Both the position numbers and the translations under genes were made by a program. This document shows, piece after piece, positions 12,868-27,326 of a DNA stretch of 64,000 nt. A model generated the notes under the pieces. The model was not told where the DNA came from. It saw only the letters and a list, made by a program, of their open reading frames with translations, and searched no databases. Position 1 is the stretch's first letter. Every line of letters starts with the position of its first letter. This stretch comes from Dichomitus squalens LYAD-421 SS1 (taxonomy: Eukaryota; Basidiomycota; Agaricomycetes; Polyporales; Polyporaceae), in contig NW_006766889.1 of the NCBI RefSeq assembly GCF_000275845.1, forward strand, positions 39,401 through 103,400, given 5' to 3'.

Positions 12868-12880
12868 TTATATAGCTCTA
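12868..12880 (-). promoter_or_regulatory. TATA-like box upstream of PSD
   Basis: On the minus strand the sequence reads CTATATAAAG, a strong TATA-like element directly upstream of the candidate PSD start at 12850. Its closeness, roughly 20-30 bases, means the ATG at 12850 could lie at or just before the transcript start. That adds doubt to that start codon. Confidence 0.45.
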
Positions 12881-13790
12881 TCGACGTCAGTTCCACGCAT
12901 GGTAAGTAACAGGGACACTCGCAGTTGCCAGTGACGCAATTACTTGAATACTTACTTTCAAGTGGTGTTTACGCTTGTTAGGATCACAAGCTCAGGGCTC
13001 CCCACTTGTCAAGACGCCAGAACTGGAAGCGCCGACCTCCTTGCATAGCACTCAATTATTAGTCGTAACTACAGGTCTCTGCTATGTCCAGGCTCAGTAG
13101 TCCAGATCTCCCCGCTCCCCGCATCATATACTCATGATGCATCATTGGGAGAGGCGACTCGACGCCTTGCGATGGCCGCCATATTAGGCAGGTGAGATGC
13201 CTAGGTGAACTTCAGCGTAGTAGGGCCTAGAGGCTGCATCTTACGTAGTGGTATGCAGCTCAGACACCACTTTACCCAGCTACACGTCTAATACTCGCTT
13301 GATTCTCGTTGAATTGGTCTTATGAGGAGCCGCCCGTGAGCTCACGAATACGTTTCCGTTCGTAGGCTTGCGTGGCCCGGGTGGTTTGTTCCTTCCATGC
13401 CGTTAATGATGTTTTTAGTGGCGATATGAGTTTCGGAATAAGAGCGCATACTATACAATTGTATCCCAAGTAATAGAAAATGGCTTAAAGCATGATCTCC
13501 GAAGCCGTCTCCGACCTCTCTTCCTTATCGGTATGAACCTTGATCTGGATTACGGTGGAAGCGTGGTGTCGCAGCTGCCGCGACGCATATTGGAGATCAG
13601 TACTATCCTATGGTGAATATGGGTAGGCATCACACTCACGATTGGAGATCCCACCGACATGTTCACTGTCGGGTCCGAGAATTGGAGGGTACTCAGCCCA
13701 ATTGTCTCCCAGTCACAGCTTTGGTATCTCCGCTCCACTGACGACTTGCGCGAATTCAAGCTAAGAATGTGGCTTCTGAGGAGCTATTCA
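12881..13790. other. Intergenic, 0.9 kb
   Basis: This lies upstream of PSD and downstream of the DUF6534 gene. No coding exon or repeat was recognised. The DUF6534 transcript may extend into it. Confidence 0.4.
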
Positions 13791-15651
13791 CTAATACGAA
13801 GCCTGGAAACCGACGCACACGGCTATCACTGAGGTCGGGTACGCTGAAGTGTGACGGATTAGCCATCCAGATATGTGTGAATTTGACGACGGAACGTACA
13901 TCTTGTGGCTGGGATGATCAACCCGATGTAGAGGAGAGTGTGCTTGCTGGCGACCATCTGAAAGGTGTACAGTGTTAGAGCGAGGTTGACTACACGCTAC
14001 GAGTTGGGTCTTACTGAGATCAGAGCGGCAACGTTCAATGTGCTGTAGTTGATTCATTCGTCAGTACGATCTCTGGTACAGGGAGGGATTGGTAGTACGT
14101 AGTGAGTAGACCTATACCGAATATATGATTAGCTCTAGAGGGGAAGGTGCTAGTGCACATACATGTGTTGAGAGTATAACGACTAAGCGTATCCAGCATC
14201 GAATCGAGGCTTTCAGTTCAAAGAGGATTCAGCCAAATGTGATGGACACATTTGAAAGGTGCCACAGACCTTCGATATTCTACGCGGGTCTGACGCAGTA
14301 CCACCACAAGTGTACCGGCAAGAGCGATATCGACGGCTACAGCTATCGCAAGTGCTGTGGCGTCCACCCACTGCACAGATGTAAATCGCTGTAGCCGCGG
14401 TGAGAGAGAGGGCCACATACCGTTATATGATTCCAATTAGAATAGGTGACCCTTTCGAAGCTGTTGCAACGATCCACGGAAATGTTGTAGCATAGCGTCC
14501 TAGTAGAAACACTTGTGACCGCGCACCTCTCCACACCCGCAGCTAGAACGATGCGTTAGCAATGTTCATAGAACTGGTATCCCGACTACCGCACCGATCG
14601 CAAATCCTACATACAATGCAAAATGAGACGTCTGTAGCACATTGAAATAGAAAGAACACACCCATCGCTGCTACCATGATAGGCACCTTCCTTATTTTCA
14701 GAACACGGGCTAATTTAGCGGCCTTGCATACTCACCAAACCGAGGACCAGCCTGGAGTGGTGCTGGTTCACTACATGGCATATGAGATTTCTCATGCGGT
14801 GTTTCTATGGGAGAGTCCTCTTACACAAATACAAGCGTCGAATATAGAATCTATGAATACATGAGTCTAGGCATGAGTCGTGAAGAGTAGAGGGGACTCA
14901 CGCTTGGGTCAGGAGGACTATTACGCCCTTCACAATCGGCCATGTCGACATGACAATACGGGGAAGCTGATCAAAGACCACATACCATAGTGGGGGACAG
15001 GAGCTGCCCAGAGCGTCAATCCGTGTTACTCGCCGATGAGACGCATGAGACGCACCCGCGCAGACCTGCCGATGTAGATGAGGAAGCATACAACATATCA
15101 CATCTACAGAATACTCCCTCACCAAGTGCCGGACAAGAGAGCTGACGGGTTGAAGTAGTTCGTGACGAAATAGTAGTAGCTGATCTGTCCTCAGTCGGCG
15201 TAAACTGGAACCATCCCTACAACTTCCGTACCACATATGCGAGCTTTCTATCAGGTGAAGCGTGTCTAGAGCCCTATAAGTTTCTGTGAGTCTTTCACGG
15301 CAAAAAAGCCATTCAGCAGGAGAGTCTAACAGTAGAGCGAGCACCTGTAAGAAGCATGTCAGCATCCATATAGCGCGCCAGTCGAGCTATCATATGTACA
15401 AATGCTTTGAGGCACCGGCGATCCTTTGGATACATTCGAAGATACCTATACGTCTGGCATGTCGTGATACCGTACATTCTTGAGCATGAGAAAATGAATC
15501 AGTAATTGCAGGGGACGAGTATAGGATGTACCTACACGAGACCGACGAAGTTCCCGATCAGGACCGCACCGAATGTGTCTCCAAGCTGTGGGGCATGTCG
15601 TGGCCCAAGTGTCGCAGAGAGGTACAACGAGGGAGCAAGGAGAGGGGGCAT
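13791..15651 (-). CDS. DUF6534 multi-pass membrane protein
   Basis: This is an integral membrane protein of the DUF6534 family, widespread in Agaricomycetes and without known function. On the minus strand, ATG 15651 opens exon 1 with MPPLLAPSLYLSATLG and the family signature LGDTFGAVLIGNFVGL. Exon 2 carries MYGITTCQTYRYLRMYPKD. Later exons carry ALDTLHLIESSHMWY, SYYYFVTNYFNPSALLSGT, STWPIVKGVIVLLTQA, a membrane segment VPIMVAAMGVFFLFQCATDV, RVTYSNWNHI, and then WVDATALAIAVAVDIALAGT and LVVVLRQTRVEYRRS, which are very typical. The last exons give INYSTLNVAALIS and MVASKHTLLYIGLIIPA. The final part, where the family usually has an YxNSxLAxLN motif, is poorly matched (KMYVPSSNSHISGW), so the last splice or the end at 13791 may be wrong or degraded. 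At least eight introns are needed. Confidence 0.65.
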
Positions 15652-17306
15652 GACTACTTGAAAGCGGCGTCTGGCACTCCATGCTGCTGTGGTATATATA
15701 CGACCATGTATGCTTATAGAGAGCGGCTGCGGAGCTCTCTTGCCTACTCGGAACTCTACCCCTGTGCCAGCAGCATGCCTGTCGTCCCGCCAGCTCCGGC
15801 ACTGTCCGTTCCTCAAGTGAGGCAAGGAAGGTGGGAATCGTCTTCTCGGTGAGCGAGACCGATGCTTCCGGAAGGACGTATACCAAAGGTTCGTAAGGAA
15901 CTACAGCATACTCGTACCAGCTGATGCGTGAGATTCCGATGTGCAGTGCCGCTGCGGTGGGAGAAGGAAAATGACGCGGGGACGTAGGCAAGCTTGGGAG
16001 AAGTCTTGCCTCGCCAAAGGGCGGAGTACGACGCCCATGGCGAAGGACGTTTCAGGGTCGGAGCGGGGAATAGGAAGTACCGTCTTCCTGCATGGACGTG
16101 GGGCCTGGAGTTCGTACTGGCTGACAACCTGGCGCCACCGACGCCCTCGTACATCCTGCGTCTCTCCTCGGACATGCACCCCACTCGGCCAATTTGACTG
16201 CAAGCATGTGAGAAGTCACTTAGGCACGCACAGTAGGAGTGTCGTCTCCGCTTCTGCCCCGAGAACTGGAAGATAGTGCTATAACCCATACATGAGCGAT
16301 GAGCGCAGTGCAGCGCTAAGTATTTCGGCCACTCACTGAAGTCCCGGGAGTGTCAAGCTCGGACACTGGGGGCACTGGAGACTATAGTTCACAACGGAGC
16401 CTACCGCGGCTCGGCAAAGCCTCACAGCCTCAAGCAGGATCCAATGCCGCGATCTTGTCAAGAATGGACCAACTGACAGGCTGCTGCTCACAGCAGAGTC
16501 GCCCGCATGAGCACCACCGAGCTCTGAGAGGGACCGTCGACACTTGCGCATCCGTGGTGACGAGAGCGGCCATAAGCCCCATATATTCCGAATCCCTGAA
16601 CACAGGAGCGAGAAGCGACCCCGAGTGCGCCAAAGTACTACGGCCCTCAGAAACAAATAAGGTGCCGCACGCATCTGTTGCACGGTGCAGTCGCACCTGC
16701 TCGTCAGCGAGCCTTTGGATCGGACAGGGACGCTGACACCTGCCTTGCCAGCCCTCCATGCACCCACGACCTCAGCCTCCCGTCACCTTACACAATCCTT
16801 CCTTCATGCCGGACAAACCGCTCGAGCCCATTACTCTCGTCCGGCACGTCCGCTCCCGGCACTGGCAGCCGCGTCAACTGTTCATAGCAAGGAGCCCGAT
16901 CCGGAGCGCCGAGCTTTGCGATGGAGTGTCACAACCTTGATTCTTCAAGGCACTAGGCCTCCCACTGACCCATAGCTGGTCACGTCAAGGAAGATTTCCC
17001 CAGAACGCATGCCGAACGTGTATGTTGAGCTGGTATACGCGGTAATGCTCATGACAGCGCGCACCCGAGCGAAGCACGGAGCCGGTGGAGACGCTCAACC
17101 ACTTCACCAACTTGACACCAAGGGTATGGTACGGAGCTCGGTATAGCCGGGCTGTGTAGTCAGGAACGGCATGAAGGGGGGTGAGGAAGACAGCGATGCA
17201 AATGACAGTGTACCCTTGCATCTCATGCTTGGTGTCAGTACATTACATCGCATCTCTCGTGTCGCCTGTGTCCACGATCTCCATCGCCCTGAAGCTCAGC
17301 AGATCA
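15652..17306. other. Gene-poor interval, 1.65 kb
   Basis: Open frames of 100-158 residues occur on both strands (for example 15813-16289 minus, 16333-16767 minus, 16350-16736 plus). They overlap each other, show no recognisable motif and lack a clear exon pattern, so I do not call genes here. A minus-strand stretch at 16985-17221 is mildly hydrophobic but not assignable. Confidence 0.4.
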
Positions 17307-18767
17307 TCAGCTGCACAACGGTCGGGTCGTAGTCGCTCCCCCTCCCCTCGACACGAACGCGTGATCGAGCTGCTCCGCGTTCTGGTCGAACAGGTACGTG
17401 TAGCGCTCGACCTTAGGCACGTCTGCTGCGACCGGTGACCATCCCGCCGTACGCCGCGAACGCGGACCGCGTCTGCGTGTGCTCACTGTGGTCGCCAGCA
17501 ACGACGATGTTCGTGTCCTCGTCCTTGTCGAGCATGCTCTGCACGAAGTTCTGGGAGGCGGATAGCGTCAGAGAGGAGTCCTGAGGTGAGTGCGACCTGA
17601 CCGGTCCGCATCCAATGGCAGGCGCCCAGCAACAGCATCGCTCGCCGCTACGACCTCGATCTGCCTCGTCCTCTTGTCTACATCCTCCTCCGGCGGCTGT
17701 GGGTCGTCCCGTGCAGACGTCCCGCCGAGCGTCCCCGTCAGGTAGACGTTGATAGTGAACAACCGCACCACAGACTGCGCCTCCCAATGCCCGACGAGCG
17801 GCTTGCGGCTCCCGTCCCACGCCGCGTTCGTCAGCTCGGTGCCACCGGGGTTGAAGCTGCACCAAAAAGCGAGGTCTATGCGCATTGAGAAGCGGGAGCT
17901 CACGTCAACGTGATGGCGCCGTCGCTGTCCGCCTTGGGATCGGTCCCGTCGAGCGAGCCGCCGGCGGGAGAACCGGGGACGAGGCTGAACTTGGGGCTGT
18001 CGTACCTGCACACGCGTTCGAGCAATTCGGAGTTGGACGAGCAGCTCCTCCACGCGTAGGCTAAGACTCAGACTCACGACAAGAAGAGCTCAGATGTACC
18101 GAACGTTAGGGACAAGCCCCCGCGACTGTTCTTCCCAGTGACATTCCACTCGCCAGAGCTCGCCGAACGAATCGTTCAAGCCCGCCACGATGGCGTTCTT
18201 CACCGTCCCCAACTGGCCCTCCACACTCCGTCCCGAACTCCGTCGGCCGAAATATTATCCCCCTTCACCTGCGTCACGTTGTTCGGCACCGACGAACACC
18301 TGTCCACCCCGGCGTCCGGCCCAGACAGTGCCTGAGTCGGAGGGCCCGTCGACCCCGAGCGCAAGCGGCGCGATGGCGTCCCCTGAGAGTGGACGACGAT
18401 GCCCGTAGGGTCGTCGAGCTCGATGGCGAAGAGGAAACTCGGGTCGCTGGACGAGCGGAAGTCGGCGACATTGCCGGAGAGCGAGAGCGAGAGCGGATCC
18501 CCGATTGCGAGGCGAGCGAGAACGGTCTTGAAGGAGGTGAAGACGTGGATGCCGCTTGAGACGCGGACGTCGCTCGTGTGGGCCTCTTGGATGAAGAACC
18601 CAGATGTGCCCCAGAGGAGAAGCAGACGTGCGTGAGCGCTGTGTATGGCTCATGTAGAAATTAGAAAGGTTAGAAGGACGGACCTTGGCGGTGATTGTCA
18701 CTGTGCGGCCCGACAAAGGGGACTCGCACGTGGTGCCCTGGTTATTGGCGTTGGTCGCCGCGTTCAC
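17307..18767 (-). pseudogene. Decayed secreted endonuclease/exonuclease/phosphatase-family protein
   Basis: The parent family is made of extracellular nucleases with an OB-like domain followed by an endonuclease/exonuclease/phosphatase fold. Recognisable minus-strand pieces, in order, are TCESPLSGRTVTITAKV; GTSGFFIQEAHTSDVRVSSG; LARLAIGDPLSLSLSGNVAD with FRSSSDPSFLFAIELDDPTG; SSVPNNVTQVKGDN; VEGQLGTVKNAIVAGLNDSF; VTGKNSRGGLSLTFGT; NAAWDGSRKPLVGHW; RLFTINVYLTGTLGG; EDVDKRTRQIEVVA; DTNIVVAGDHSEHTQTRSAF; and VERYTYLFDQNAEQLDHAFV. These pieces lie in different frames without splice sites that would join them all. The expected start of the catalytic domain, with the catalytic Glu and about 200 or more residues, is missing between the OB part and NAAWDGSRKP. 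The expected GDFNE motif reads GDHSE, and the C-terminal end is gone. No signal peptide start was found. I call it a pseudogene with an internal deletion. Confidence 0.7.
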
Positions 18768-19704
18768 GGCGTGCTAGCAGCAAGGAGCGCTGTCTTGACT
18801 CTAGATCTAGAGCGCTGTAAAGCACTGGAAGCGATCGGGAGATTGCGTGATGTGGCCTAGCAAGGAGTCAAAGACCGACATGGGGCTACACGAGCTTCTC
18901 TGAAGCCTTATATACTCTCTGTGAGAAGTGCGTCAAGGGGAGTCGGGGGCAAGAGGCGTTGATGAACGTGCGCCATTTGGACGCTATCTGGGTCGCCGTC
19001 CATACGGTCCATATGGAAGGTGTAGGCAGCCGCGGGTGCTATAGTCAGAGTTCAGACGAACCGTCGATGGGTGAATGCTTCGATGCCTAGCTAGCTCGAA
19101 GATGGACGACCATGTCACTGGTGGAACTGGCAGGAGCGCATGATGGGAGTGCCATCAGTCGACTCCGGGTCTTGCGTTGGCAGCTGTGCCGTAGGCGTTG
19201 TCCAGGGATCCACGGAAAGAAGATGAACGGCAAGGAAATATTTAGCATGCCAAGTGCGGTCTCAGGCAGGGGCAGCAGAAGGCCAGGACGCGGATTTGTT
19301 TGCCTGGCCGCTCCTCCGGGCGAGTTGCGAGGAAAGTAGTTATGCGCGTATGCGATGTGACCGAGATCACGGGACCAGCGTCACAACGCGTCCTGAGTCA
19401 GCGACGCGGCTCCACACTGGGCGCTCCTGGCAGGGCAGATCGAGCGGGTCCGCCGCCGCCGCAGACTCTGCTTCTCTCTTAATGTGTCTTGCCAACGAGT
19501 CGCCCGGGGCTGCGACGCTTTTTAACCCGTATTTATCGCAGTTGTACGCAGTCCATCGCAAGTCGCTTTGAAGCCCTCGGCGGTGCAACCAAGTCTCAAA
19601 TACCCGGTGTGCCCCGACCTCCGCCTTCCGGCAGCAGAGCCGAACTCTTAGACCGAAGAGCAAACCAATCTAGCTCACCGCAACACTCGTACGCTCGTCT
19701 CGCC
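18768..19704. other. Intergenic, 0.9 kb (between diverging genes)
   Basis: This lies between the broken nuclease gene (minus) and RAD4 (plus). The RAD4 frame is open upstream of its likely start, back to 19489, but that part has no family similarity. No repeat was seen. Confidence 0.4.
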
Positions 19705-22700
19705 ATGAACGTTAGAAACAGCTCCGTCCTCGGCGAGGAAAGCGAGGATGACTTCGACTGGGAGGAAGTCGAGGTCGGTCAAGCCGCAGCGCTCGATGGC
19801 GTTCAGCCCTCCGCCTCGGCTACGCCCACAAACATCCAAGACTACTATGGCGAAACACGCGACAAGGAAGAGGGTCCTTCGGAGAAGCCGCACCTGGAGA
19901 TCACCATAAAGACTCTCGGTAAGAAGGGCGACCCAAAGTGCGTAACGGCCGCGCTCTGCGTACATGACACCTGCCTGACCATCCTGCGACCCGTGAATAG
20001 GAAGAACGAGAGAGCGATCCAGCTCGCAAGGGAGCGCGCCATCCGCCTCGACTGCCACAAGATCCACACCGTCACCCTCCTCATGAACGCCCAAGTCCGC
20101 AACCAGTGGATCAACGACGAGCTCCTGCACGTACGTCCCCGTCTCGTCCCCGCTCGCCACAAAAAACTCCTTCTCATGCTCTTCCCCTATCCACCCTGCA
20201 ATGCCGCCCATGTATCCATAACCCGCCACCCACCGCCCCCAGGCCCGCCTCATGTCCCTCACCCCGCTCCCCCTCCAGAACGCCTTCGCGGCGATCCACA
20301 AGTCCCGCGTGCCCGACCCCGTCCAGCGCGGCCGCCTCTTCGAGTCTGCCATCACCCGCCTCGCCGACTGGTGGGCCTCGTCCTTCGCCATCGTCCCCGC
20401 CGGCCACATCACCTCGCGCACCTTTGACGACGTCCAGCGCACGCTCCCCCCATCCAAACCCACACCGCAGGACCCCGATCCGAAGGGCAAGGGGAAGGCG
20501 CGCGCGGTGGACGCGGACGCGGACGACGACGGTAACGAGGACGACGACGAGGAGCGGTACGGGGTGCGCGGGGAGCGCATCCGGAGCGCGAAGAGCCTAA
20601 TGAAGCACGCGCTGATGATGCGGGGGACGCGCGACACGAGCGCGCAGCTGTTCACCGCGCTGTGCCGCGCGCTGGGTATCCCTGCGCGCTTGGTGGTCAG
20701 TCTGCAGAGCGTGCCGTGGCAGGCCAGTGTCGGGAAGCCGAAGCCGGCCGCGAAGAAGAAAAAGAAAGACGCCGATGAGGATGAGGACGCCAAGGGCAAG
20801 GGTAAGGGCAAGGCGAAGGTAGACGGCGCAGAAGATGCGGAGGACGACGACGACGATATGGAAGCGGTCGACATCCCTGGGTCCCCTGCGGTGAGTAGCA
20901 CGAGGGGCAGGTCGCCCCTCCCCGGAAACGGTCAACGCTCGGACGGCGCGACCCCGACGCCGAGCGGCAAGGGCAAACAGAAGGCCGCCCCCGTCATCCG
21001 GCTGCGGAAGAGCAAAGGCGGCCCAAAGTCGCAGTCTCAGCGTCCACGACGTGAGTCCCGCCCCCTCATCTTCCGCACCCCACGCAGACCAACACTCACC
21101 CGCGCACCTCCAGGCGAGCGCACCCCTGACCCGATGACGACCGCGCCCGTCTTCTGGACCGAGGTCTTCTCGCGCGCCGACGCGCGCTGGCTGCCCGTCG
21201 ACCCCATCCGCGTGATCGTGAACAAGCGCAAGGCGTTCGACCCGACGCCAAACCCCCACGCGGGTGCGGCGAAGGCGGACAAGCGCCGCGCGGTGCGCGT
21301 CGAGAACCGGATGGTGTACGTGATGGCGTTCGAGGAGGACGGGTTCGCGCGCGACGTCACGCCGCGGTACGCGCGCGAGTTCGGCGCGAAGGTCGCGAAG
21401 GTGCAGCAGGGCGGCAGGGGCCGGCGCGAGTGGTGGGAGCGCATATGCAGGATGGTGCGGCGGCCGTATAGGCTCGTGAGTGTTTGCGTCTCTCTTTCGC
21501 CTTGTCTCGTCTCTTCTTGCTTGCGGGCTCTCCTCACTGACTGTCGTCTGTTGCGATGTACTAGCAACGCGACGACGTCGAGGACGAGGAGCTGCAAGCG
21601 AACCAGATGACGGAGGCGATGCCTACGACGATGGTGGGCTTCAAGGACCACCCGCTGTACGTCCTCGAGCGGCACCTGAAGCGGGACGAAGTCGTCGAGC
21701 CCCCAGTCGAGATAGGCAAGTTCCGCGGAGAGTCAGTCTACCCGCGGGGAAACGTCCTCCAGCTGAAGACGGCGGAGAGCTGGATGCGCCAGGGCCGCAC
21801 GGTCATCGCGGGGGCGCAGCCGCTCAAGTGGGTCAAGCAGCGCGCCATGACCGTGAACAAGAAGCGCGCGATCGAGCTCGCGCTCGCGGACCAGCGCGAC
21901 CGTGCTGCTGCGTCCGCCCCGACGCCAGACGAGAACGGGGCGTTTGCGGTCGACGTCGACGGTGGGAACGCGGGCGCCGGAGAGGGTTTCGCGGCCGAGG
22001 AGGGCATCATGCAAGGGATGTATGCCGAGCATCAGACTGAGGTGTACAAGCCTCCGCCAGTCATCGACGTGAGTTCGATCTTTGCGTCTGCTGGTCAGTG
22101 CGATCAACGCTCATTCCGTATTCTGGACTCTGTCTTGGCGAACATTATGCAGGGCAAAGTTCCGAAGAACGATTTTGGGAACCTCGACCTGTATGTTCCG
22201 TCGATGCTTCCTGCTGGGGCCGTACACATACCTTGTGAGTTGCGCCGTTGTGCCGTTCCTTCTGGTGACGGCTCGCATCACGGACGGCTCGCTGACCATC
22301 GCCGGCAGATAAGGGGACTGCGAAGATCGCGCGGCAGCTCGGTTTTGACTACGCAGAAGCAGTGGTACGTCTTCGCCACGATTTCTTGAGAGCGGCAAAT
22401 CGGCCATCCATCTCGGGCTCTCATGATCGTCCTCCACATCTCCCTTCCATCTTGGGTCTCACAAGATATTCACAGACCGGATTTGAGTTCAAGAAGCGTA
22501 GGGCTTTCCCCGTTGTGACTGGTATCGTCGTTGCGGCGGAGAACGAATCCGCGGTCCTTGAGGTACGTCCGTCCTTCTCTTGGCCCACTCGGGCCGTGTC
22601 CCTCAGACACTCAGGATCATCGCTGACGCCATCCGCACCCCACCTAAACCACATCATCCAATCACCAAAACTCCATGCCTTATTCGGTGTTCGCAGGGGT

Positions 22701-23896
22701 ACTGGGAGGCAGAACAAGACGCCGAGGCAAAGCGGCGGGCAAAGCGGCAGGACCAGGTGATCAAGCGGTGGACAAAGCTTATCCATGGTCTTCGCATCCG
22801 CCAGCGGCTCATAGAACAGTACGCCGACCGCAATGCGTCCGCGGCCGGTGCATCGTCCGCCACCGCGGCAACAGCGGCAGACGGCCGCACAACTGTCGAG
22901 GCCGATAATCAGCAGGTAGAGATTCGTATTCTTTTGTGCTTGTACCTCGCCTTCTTTGCTACCGCTGCCACCCCGGGCGCGTACATCCTGCGGCACTCAT
23001 ACTGTCACTGTGGTCTAACGTACGGCAGTTTGCGGTGGCGTAGATGGCTTCTCGATTCGGGGGATGTAATAGTGTGACGCTTGGCTGACGGAGCGTGCTG
23101 TTTGCAGGAGTCGGGATCGCAGAAGCCTATTGCGGGTGGCTTCCTTACTGGCGTGGACGACGTTGTGCAGCCGTATACCCTCCCGCGGAACTTCCACGAG
23201 GTCGTCGAACATGCTTCGATGGATCGCTCTGCGCTAGGCGAACTGAGGAAGGGTGCAGAGATCGTCCCTGATGTGGCCACAGAGAACGATGTCAACGTCG
23301 ACGGCGACGAGCAGGGGAAAGAACCACTATCCCTGGTGAACTCTGAGTCAGCAGTGATCGAGGTGGACGATGACGCCGATGGTATGGAAGAGGTCGTCGT
23401 CGAACCGAAGCCGGCAAGGACGCCCAGGACAATGCAGGAGCTCGCAGAAGAAGCAGCGCGCCGCGATGCCAGCAAGAACCAGCCGATAGATTCCGAGCAA
23501 GAGCTCGTGCTCGCTTCACTACCGTCCACCGCCGGCGCAAAGAGCGCTGCGAACGGTGGGAGCACGCGGGCTTCGAGAAATGGGACCAAGAGCGGCACAT
23601 CCACCCCTCGGGCGAGCACTCGAGGCAAGAGCAAGACATCAGCTGCCCCCAAGAATCCGCCCCGTCGGACGCGGAAGCGGACACGATCACAGGCTGAGGG
23701 GTCCGATTCCGGTCTAGAGGAGGAGGGAGGGGAAGATGCAGGGCCGTCTCCTGCGAAGAGATCACGATCCCGCGCACCACCGCCGCCCGTGGCACCCTCG
23801 AGTCGCGTGCTCCGGACACGCAAACCGAAAGATGCGAGTACTGTGCAAGAGGAAAAGGAGATCGAGGCGGCATACCGGCGGGCGATCGCAGACTGA
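19705..23896 (+). CDS. RAD4: DNA repair protein Rad4/XPC homologue
   Basis: This is the nucleotide-excision-repair damage sensor, which binds distorted DNA together with Rad23. The start MNVRNSSVLGEESEDDFDWE is acidic, as usual. The transglutaminase-like domain includes AIRLDCHKIHTVTLLMNAQV, LFESAITRLADWWASSF, SAKSLMKHALMMRGTRDTSA, QLFTALCRALGIPARLVVSL, then a long acidic/basic low-complexity insertion, then VFWTEVFSRADARWLPVDPI. BHD1 is seen in MVGFKDHPLYVLERHLKRDE and VYPRGNVLQLKTAESWMRQG. BHD2/3 is seen in VPKNDFGNLDLYVPSMLPAG, AVHIPYKGTAKIARQLGFDY and TGFEFKKRRAFPVVTGIVVA. The C-terminal tail is basic and serine-rich. About seven introns of 60-110 nt are needed; the first runs 20131-20242. 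Total length is roughly 1,100 residues. All expected domains are present and the gene looks intact. Confidence 0.9.
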
Positions 23897-24030
23897 TGTC
23901 GTTATCTGTATACTGTAATGCCATCTATAGTACACTCGATCCGTATAGTCAGCATAATCGCATAACCTATACACCTAGCTGACTGTCGTCGGTCGGTTTA
24001 ACATCCTGAGCATTGTGGCAGGTGCACCCG

Positions 24031-26566
<2,536 letters not shown>

Positions 26567-27326
26567 AGAGCCTAGTGTCGCTGTACCGGTCTGTAGACGA
26601 AGGAGGAGTGATGGATGAGAATCGCTGGAAAGGCCTGGGACGAGAGCGATCTGACGATTGTGCGGGAGCGGAAAGAGAGCTGGGCGGGAAAAGATCTAGC
26701 CCAAACGGGATCTCGCCTGAAGTACCGTGGGAAGATTTGGAGGGCGGTGAGATCTGGGTGAGACGCTGGCAACCGACGCCGTGGACTCGGGTCTGAAGGG
26801 CTCAGTGAACCGTCGCCCGCTCCGAGCGAGGCCCTTTAGCTCGCTGTCCTCGTACGAAATGCACGACCCGCCTGTCCCCTTCGCACTCTTCCCGCGCCCC
26901 CACCGCGCACACAGAATTGGCCTCTCAATCATCCTTCTTTCGACCGGGGTGCCTTGGCCCATCAGCGACTGACATCCGTTGCAAGCTAAGCCGCGTCTGC
27001 ACAGTGGCGGTTCGGAGCATCCAAGTCCGTGCAGCACTCTGACTTCCCATCTGGAACTGTCCGAGGCCGGTGCGATTCTGTCTTCCTCCCCGTCCGTCCT
27101 TCGAGCACGATCTCGCCATACGGCTTGCCCTTTGCCTTTCGTGTTCTTCCGGGCGCCCGCGTAGACGCGAAGAATTCATCCACACACGTAGCGTGTCCCA
27201 CCTACTCGTCCTGGACGCCTGTCGCTTCTAGAAATACACCACCTATCGCCACTATCGTCCAACCCGCCCAGCTTCCTGCCTCTTGTCTTCCTCCTCTTCT
27301 GACGTCCCCCTCTCACCCACCCGCCA
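26567..27326. promoter_or_regulatory. Divergent promoter region (TRM61 / PAS gene)
   Basis: This 0.76 kb lies between two genes transcribed away from each other. It is CT-rich near 27230-27320, just before the PAS start, as common in fungal promoters. No clear TATA was seen. Confidence 0.45.

Noticed and set aside
15813..16767. Cluster of 100-158-residue frames upstream of the DUF6534 gene, considered as a second membrane-protein gene
   Set aside because: None carries the family signatures, and no exon order could be built.
19675..20901. Minus-strand 408-residue open frame over RAD4
   Set aside because: It lies antisense to confirmed RAD4 exons and is Ser/Ala-rich, as expected from the reverse reading of GC-rich acidic coding sequence.
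20597..22107. Several overlapping minus-strand Arg-rich frames across RAD4
   Set aside because: These are shadows of RAD4 exons with no independent support.
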